Assembly (NCBI RefSeq): GCF_036226685.1 | Contig: NZ_CP109009.1 | Location: 6,537,501 to 6,601,500, forward strand | Length of the DNA stretch: 64,000 nt | Direction of reading: 5' to 3' | From: Streptomyces sp. NBC_00690 | Lineage (GTDB): Bacteria; Actinomycetota; Actinomycetes; Streptomycetales; Streptomycetaceae | Part shown: positions 63,259 to 64,000 of the stretch, piece by piece | Numbering within the stretch: position 1 is the first letter of the stretch | How the letters are laid out: the number at the start of each line of letters is the position of its first letter | Position numbers and translations under genes: made by a program | Notes under the pieces: model-generated | Databases searched by the model: none | What the model saw: the letters and a program-made list of their open reading frames with translations, nothing else | What the model was told of the DNA's origin: nothing

Positions 63259-64000
63259 TCAGGTGGACGCGGCTCGGTAGCGGGCGACTTCCTCGCGGAC
63301 GGCGGGGACGACTTCGGCGGCCCAGCGCTGATGCTGGCGCTCATCGTCGGACTCGGCGCCGAAGATGAAGGTGTCCATGCCGTAGTCCACGATCAGGGCC
63401 ATGATCTGTTCGACCCACATCTGGGGCGGTCCCACCAGGAACCCGCCGGTCTGGCCGTCCGTGATGGCGCCGAAGACGTTGTAGAGGCGGCGGATGTCCC
63501 GCGGATCCCGGCCCGCCGCGGCGGCTCCGTCGTCGATGCGGCGTTGCATGTCCGGCAGTTTCGGGGGCGGTACATAGCTGACGGAGGGACACCAGCCGTC
63601 CGCCTTGCGGCCCAGCACATCGAGCAGACGCGGCCCCATCACGCCGAGCCAGATGCCCATGTCGTGCGCGGGGCGGGGCCCGGGGTGCGCACCGGTGAGT
63701 TGGTAGTGCTCGCCGTCGTAGCGCACCGCGCGCTCACCGGACCACATGAGGCGGATGACGTCGATGGCCTCATCCAGTGCGCCCGCGGCCTCGCCGGGTG
63801 TCCGGGCGGGCCCGCCCATGGCTGCCATCGCCTCCCAGAAGGCGCCTGCTCCGAGCCCCAGTTCGAACCGGCCGCCGGAGAGGATGTCGAGGCTGGCCGC
63901 GGATTTCGCCATGACCGATGGGAGTCGCAGGGGGAGGTTGGCGACGTCCGGGAACACTCGTACGCGCTCGGTGCGGGCGAGCAGTACGGCCATCAGCGCC
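63259..64000 (-). CDS. LLM class flavin-dependent oxidoreductase, 5' partial
   Basis: At least 247 codons before the window edge; the true start lies past 64000. Sequence such as LPSVMAKSAASLDILSGGRF, ELGLGAGAFWEAMAAMGGPA, DEAIDVIRLMWSGERAVRYD and GIWLGVMGPRLLDVLGRKAD matches F420/FMN-dependent bacterial-luciferase-like monooxygenases. Substrate unknown. Confidence 0.88.
   Translation of the reverse strand, partial: ALMAVLLARTERVRVFPDVANLPLRLPSVMAKSAASLDILSGGRFELGLGAGAFWEAMAAMGGPARTPGEAAGALDEAIDVIRLMWSGERAVRYDGEHYQLTGAHPGPRPAHDMGIWLGVMGPRLLDVLGRKADGWCPSVSYVPPPKLPDMQRRIDDGAAAAGRDPRDIRRLYNVFGAITDGQTGGFLVGPPQMWVEQIMALIVDYGMDTFIFGAESDDERQHQRWAAEVVPAVREEVARYRAAST

Overview
The window is high-GC actinobacterial DNA, almost certainly from a Streptomyces chromosome. 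The signs are strong third-position GC bias, many GTG starts, ATGA/GTGA stop-start overlaps, a complete BREX type 2 (Pgl) locus, XRE/DUF397 pairs and a SigB-type stress sigma factor. No rRNA, tRNA, insertion sequence or CRISPR array was seen. Functions below are read from motifs and family knowledge only; no database search was run.

Layout. 1-16 kb: the tail of an MpaB-like/EF-hand fusion, a secreted M4 metallopeptidase with a P domain, a CDF cation exporter, two MFS transporters, a stress-response neighbourhood (CsbD, a Rho_N-domain protein, a SigB/F/G sigma factor, an SRPBCC protein with a SigB-like promoter inside a perfect palindrome, DUF6131), a coupled HemK-like/CDGSH/diiron-type operon, and a bifunctional penicillin-binding protein. 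16.4-37.4 kb: BREX-2 with pglW-pglX, then an XRE/DUF397 pair and two small ORFs, then pglY-pglZ-brxD-brxHI. pglX has an AT-richer central segment suggesting a replaced specificity module. 37.4-39.4 kb: a 9-bp tandem repeat ahead of a dihydrodipicolinate-reductase-like gene, then a DUF1772 membrane protein.

39.8-49.0 kb holds what looks like an undescribed RiPP cluster. It has a Cys-rich precursor (9 Cys in the last 39 residues), a hairpin-rich leader, an azoline-forming YcaO ending in PxPxP, an E1-like protein with a His-rich loop, an RRE/E1/partial-SagB fusion, a separate SagB-like dehydrogenase, an ABC exporter and two glycosyltransferase-like proteins. The predicted product is a glycosylated, exported thiazole/oxazole peptide. 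Genes from the YcaO onward overlap and should be co-expressed.

49.9-57.9 kb is a terpenoid cluster carrying its own MEP-pathway genes: a dxs lacking its C-terminal domain, ispG, a GGPP-type prenyltransferase, a class I terpene synthase, two Rieske oxygenases and ispH. 58.2-64 kb: a secreted collagen-like protein, a WYL regulator divergent from ridA across a strong palindrome, two MarR regulators, an old-yellow-enzyme reductase with shared operator-like sites, and a truncated LLM-class flavin oxidoreductase at the edge.
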